This document shows, one piece after another, positions 30,245 to 32,465 of a stretch of DNA of 32,465 nt. The stretch's first letter is position 1. Each line of letters begins with the position of its first letter. A program made the position numbers and the translations under genes. The notes under the pieces were generated by a model. It saw only the letters and a list, made by a program, of their open reading frames with translations. It was not told the DNA's origin and did not search any database. The stretch spans positions 1 to 32,465 of IMG/VR virus record IMGVR_UViG_3300001589_000079; one strand, given 5' to 3'. Source of the stretch: a virus.

Positions 30245-31454
30245 GCGGAAAAACATTATTTTCATACTTTTCTATACCAGTGTTAATCAGTATATTTTGG
30301 TTGTGTTTAAGTATTGGCATCATATCCCAATACATCTCATGTAACTCCTCCAATGGCTTGCTGTTAAGTTCTGTTACAACGTCCATTATCATTTGGAGTT
30401 TTTTGTTTCCATTCGATTCATTATCGTAATCTTCATTCCAATAATTACTGAATGTTTTAAATCCCCAACTTTTTAAATATTCTAATGTTCCTGTACTAGA
30501 GTATAAAATTTGAGGGTGTAAATAAAGCATAGGCCTAGTTGTTTTTTCAGTAATAAATATCTCATTATGGAAACGCCTAAAGTATTCATCTAGATTATCT
30601 TCGCAGAATTCGTTGCAAAGTTGCACACATTCGCCACTTTCTGTAGTTACAGTAAAGTAACAATTATCATATATGTAACTGTAATCTCCTGTTTTATTCC
30701 AATCTGTTAATACACTTGGGTCGTGTTTGCTATCAAATATTTTCGCATAAACTTCTTCCCAACCGCCTTTAAGGTCAAATTGGATAGGTAGGATATCTTT
30801 TAGTTCTTGTGGAATAGGGTATTGTTCTTCTATTGGATAATGCATTCCATGAAAATAATGAAAACTTATAAGATTGTTTTCTGTATCTAATAAGTTATTC
30901 TTCCACATATAGTGCAGGAATGCTATCCTGTGCTGTATGCTTAAATTAGCATTCAGACAATTAAACTTTTTTGTTCTTAAATTAGTGTGTGCTTCTTTTG
31001 GAAATTTTAAAATATCAAAATACACATTATTTTTTTCATACAGCCAAAGACCAAAATCAGTATGTCTTAGTTTTATTTTATCTTCGTTTGATCTGTGTAA
31101 CGAATGCCATTTATTATATGACCTATCTAATGATGCGGACCCGCCATGAAAAGTAATATTTTGTAATGGTATGCTATATTTTTTTGCAAAATTATGTATT
31201 GCATCTGCAAACCATTTGTCGTTAACTACCCATAGAGTGCCTTCTTGTGTATATTCAAAATACACAAAAATGTTATCTCTTCTTGAAGTTTGTTTACAAT
31301 GCTCTTGTAAATCTGAGGTTAGGGTTTCAGTAAAATTTTCAAAGTTCCTACGGCCACGTTCTTCACACTTATTAAGTCTGTAAAAGAATGTTAGTCGATC
31401 ACTATGTCTTCCATTCCTGCTGTTCTCAGTCTTGTTATGTGTCCTATCTGCCAT
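30234..31454 (-). CDS. Possible glycosyltransferase-like protein, 406 aa
   Basis: This is a soluble protein without signal or membrane segment. The C-terminal part contains ITEKTTRPMLYLHPQIL, then LEYLKSWGFKTFSNYWNEDYD. The layout 'EK...P..., L...GFKTF...DE.YD' is seen in marine phage proteins annotated as glycosyltransferase-like, with some resemblance to the nucleotide-sugar site of fucosyltransferases. The N-terminal 200 residues are not recognised. The start ATG 31454 lies 64 bases inside the upstream gene; no good alternative start is seen, so coupling is likely. The -35 box of the receptor promoter overlaps its last codons. The assignment is weak; surface-sugar modification of the host is a guess. 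Confidence 0.55.
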   Translation of the reverse strand: MADRTHNKTENSRNGRHSDRLTFFYRLNKCEERGRRNFENFTETLTSDLQEHCKQTSRRDNIFVYFEYTQEGTLWVVNDKWFADAIHNFAKKYSIPLQNITFHGGSASLDRSYNKWHSLHRSNEDKIKLRHTDFGLWLYEKNNVYFDILKFPKEAHTNLRTKKFNCLNANLSIQHRIAFLHYMWKNNLLDTENNLISFHYFHGMHYPIEEQYPIPQELKDILPIQFDLKGGWEEVYAKIFDSKHDPSVLTDWNKTGDYSYIYDNCYFTVTTESGECVQLCNEFCEDNLDEYFRRFHNEIFITEKTTRPMLYLHPQILYSSTGTLEYLKSWGFKTFSNYWNEDYDNESNGNKKLQMIMDVVTELNSKPLEELHEMYWDMMPILKHNQNILINTGIEKYENNVFPLDI

Positions 31455-31852
31455 TGCTTTGTGTCTAGTCCTTTCATAATACCTAGGTACTTGTTACGCA
31501 AAAGGGAGAACTGATTTGTAAGGTGTGTTAGGTCTATAACACTTTGTTCACTATCTACGAACTTTTCAGCGTCTCTACTGCTAAGTGTCCTATTGTAAGA
31601 TTCTAAGAATTTACGAAAAGTTATTGATCGTTCTTTACGCAATTCTATATTTAAATGTTCAAGTATCGCCTCAATCTCTTGTAATTGATTAAAGCGAAAC
31701 TCAGTTGTGCCGGGAAGGGAGGAACTGGCTTTTTCCAGGCTCCCCTTTATTCTGCATTCGTATTTGGCATCATTAAGTTCGTTTTCGTAATAAGCAATGG
31801 CGTCAACCATTTTGCTTAAATCAGAAACTACTTCATTATACCAAGTTGCCAT
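31391..31852 (-). CDS. Conserved coiled-coil protein next to uvsX, 153 aa
   Basis: It is mostly helical with heptad-like stretches and basic/acidic alternation. The C-terminal part (SSRDAEKFVDSEQ to GHITRLRTAGMED) looks conserved among T4-like marine phages from memory. In size, position downstream of uvsX and C-terminal sequence (WQIGHITRLR beside T4 UvsY FAIKHIQDMR) it recalls the recombination mediator UvsY. The similarity is too thin to name it so. It directly abuts the 79-residue gene. Confidence 0.78.
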   Translation of the reverse strand: MATWYNEVVSDLSKMVDAIAYYENELNDAKYECRIKGSLEKASSSLPGTTEFRFNQLQEIEAILEHLNIELRKERSITFRKFLESYNRTLSSRDAEKFVDSEQSVIDLTHLTNQFSLLRNKYLGIMKGLDTKQWQIGHITRLRTAGMEDIVID

Positions 31853-32092
31853 TTATCCCCATTCCTCATCTTCATCATCTTCTTCGTCATCTTCAAGTAA
31901 ATCAAAGTGACTAACAATAGCCGCCTTCATTACTGCATCAAACTCCATGATGTGGTGTTCCACTTCAGAAACATCTACGTTATCATCGAATGTTCTAACT
32001 AATATTTCTGCAATGTTGAGTCTTTCTTTTTTGGGCATATATGCTTTAATGCTATCCCATGTTTCTAGTAACAATGCTACTTCAGGATTCAT
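31853..32092 (-). CDS. Small acidic protein downstream of uvsX, 79 aa
   Basis: A helical N-terminal part (1-65) is followed by a strongly acidic tail (LLEDDEEDDEDEEWG). The start overlaps the end of uvsX by 11 bases. From memory, similar proteins accompany uvsX in T4-like cyanophages. The acidic tail suggests binding to a basic protein surface or a single-strand-binding-type competitor. No enzymatic motif is present. Confidence 0.78.
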   Translation of the reverse strand: MNPEVALLLETWDSIKAYMPKKERLNIAEILVRTFDDNVDVSEVEHHIMEFDAVMKAAIVSHFDLLEDDEEDDEDEEWG

Positions 32093-32465
32093 CTGCGTAT
32101 TCCTCTACGTTTGGTTCAAGATCATCTGGGTCCACATCTTCTATTACTTCTTTCTGTGCAATAGGATTTTGTTCCCACTCATCTATAATTACCTGAAGTT
32201 TCTCATTAGTCCATGCTTTTCTGAACTCTTTGATTTCTTCTCCAGTTACAGGCGATACATAAGAAAGTTTATTTCCTACTTTAGCAACAATGCCTTTAGT
32301 TTCTAGCATTTCTAACATACCACTATAAGGGTCCATTCCTGTTTCGTATGGAATCTTAATCTGTACACCTTCAAAAGGTTTACTGTATCTTGATTTCACT
32401 ACTTTACAAGCGGCTCTTATACCTTGTACTGTAGAAACTTTATTACCATCCTCATCTTCTTTGAG
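32082..32465 (-). CDS. uvsX: UvsX RecA-like recombinase, C-terminal part (cut by the window edge)
   Basis: The frame is open to the right edge, so the gene continues beyond base 32465; the GTG at 32397-32399 is internal. The visible 127 residues contain the basic KSRYSKPFEGVQIKI segment, then PYETGMDPYSGMLEML, a loop (GNKLSYVSPVTGEE) and FRKAW, ending in an acidic tail. This matches the C-terminal end of UvsX in T4-like phages, where the motor domain ends in the KSR-xx-xPF region. UvsX forms filaments on single-stranded DNA and drives strand exchange. The Walker motifs are outside the window. Confidence 0.88.
   Translation of the reverse strand, partial: LKEDEDGNKVSTVQGIRAACKVVKSRYSKPFEGVQIKIPYETGMDPYSGMLEMLETKGIVAKVGNKLSYVSPVTGEEIKEFRKAWTNEKLQVIIDEWEQNPIAQKEVIEDVDPDDLEPNVEEYADES

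Noticed and set aside
31391-31852. Naming the coiled-coil gene next to uvsX as uvsY
   Set aside because: Position, size and a short C-terminal resemblance agree, but the rest does not align well enough to what I recall of UvsY; left unnamed.
32082-32399. Treating the rightmost gene as a complete 105-residue protein starting at GTG 32399
   Set aside because: The frame stays open to the window edge and the residues match the interior and end of UvsX, so it is a partial gene.

Overview
The window is a continuous, AT-rich, gene-dense piece of a tailed-phage genome of the T4-like (marine myovirus) type. Evidence for this is a set of recognisable T4 replication and recombination genes: the C-terminal part of UvsX, UvsW, a gp62-like clamp-loader subunit, gp61 primase and gp41 helicase. 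Late-promoter octamers of the T4 type (GATAAATA on the minus strand) stand in front of structural-type genes. Nearly all genes lie on the minus strand, with start/stop overlaps (ATGA, TAATG); the one clear exception is a small conserved gene near 20.25 kb. A phage-borne TonB-dependent outer-membrane receptor implies a Gram-negative host. The low GC and gene content fit a marine proteobacterial host such as SAR11, but the host cannot be proved from the sequence.

Right part (about 32.5 to 20.6 kb, transcribed leftwards): uvsX (cut by the window edge), two small conserved genes, a possible glycosyltransferase, the TonB-dependent receptor, a zinc-ribbon protein, uvsW, two conserved hypotheticals, an APS-kinase-like/nucleotidyltransferase fusion, metK, apt, a gp62-like gene, a zinc-finger protein, two tandem MazG genes and a 192-residue protein that looks like a condensed catalytic core of bacterial DNA polymerase III alpha (DnaE). 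Near-consensus sigma70 promoters (TTGACA/TATAAT) precede the receptor gene, the zinc-ribbon/uvsW operon and the primase operon. The last two would give leaderless or nearly leaderless mRNAs. This part is the early/middle, DNA-metabolism and host-modification region.

Middle (20.2 to 15.55 kb): a late-promoter-driven virion-type protein, then a tightly coupled operon gp61 - SGNH hydrolase-like - SGNH hydrolase-like - gp41. Two paralogous SGNH-type proteins are thus inserted between primase and helicase.

Left part (15.5 kb to 1): a late region. It starts with a late promoter at 15546-15553 and carries conserved late genes: a KxDG nucleotidyltransferase (ligase-like) protein, a glycine-zipper protein, two separately promoted and terminated small proteins with the same ribosome-binding leader, a coiled-coil/transmembrane protein, a very basic small protein, a 2139-residue protein (amidoligase domain plus a C-terminal PD-(D/E)XK-like motif), and a 683-residue fusion of Gly-rich linker, poly-Lys, intact Cu/Zn superoxide dismutase and ParB-like domain. 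Many of these late proteins begin with M-[KR]-x-x-[ED]-[FIV] followed by an [LIF]-x-E site. This resembles the capsid-targeting peptides of T4 internal head proteins (MKTYQEFIAEA type), which are cleaved by the gp21 protease. My main inference is that this block encodes enzymes carried inside the capsid and delivered to the host with the DNA.

No stretch over 300 bases lacks a gene. I saw no tRNA, rRNA, CRISPR array, integrase or insertion sequence, but tRNAs were not searched for computationally.
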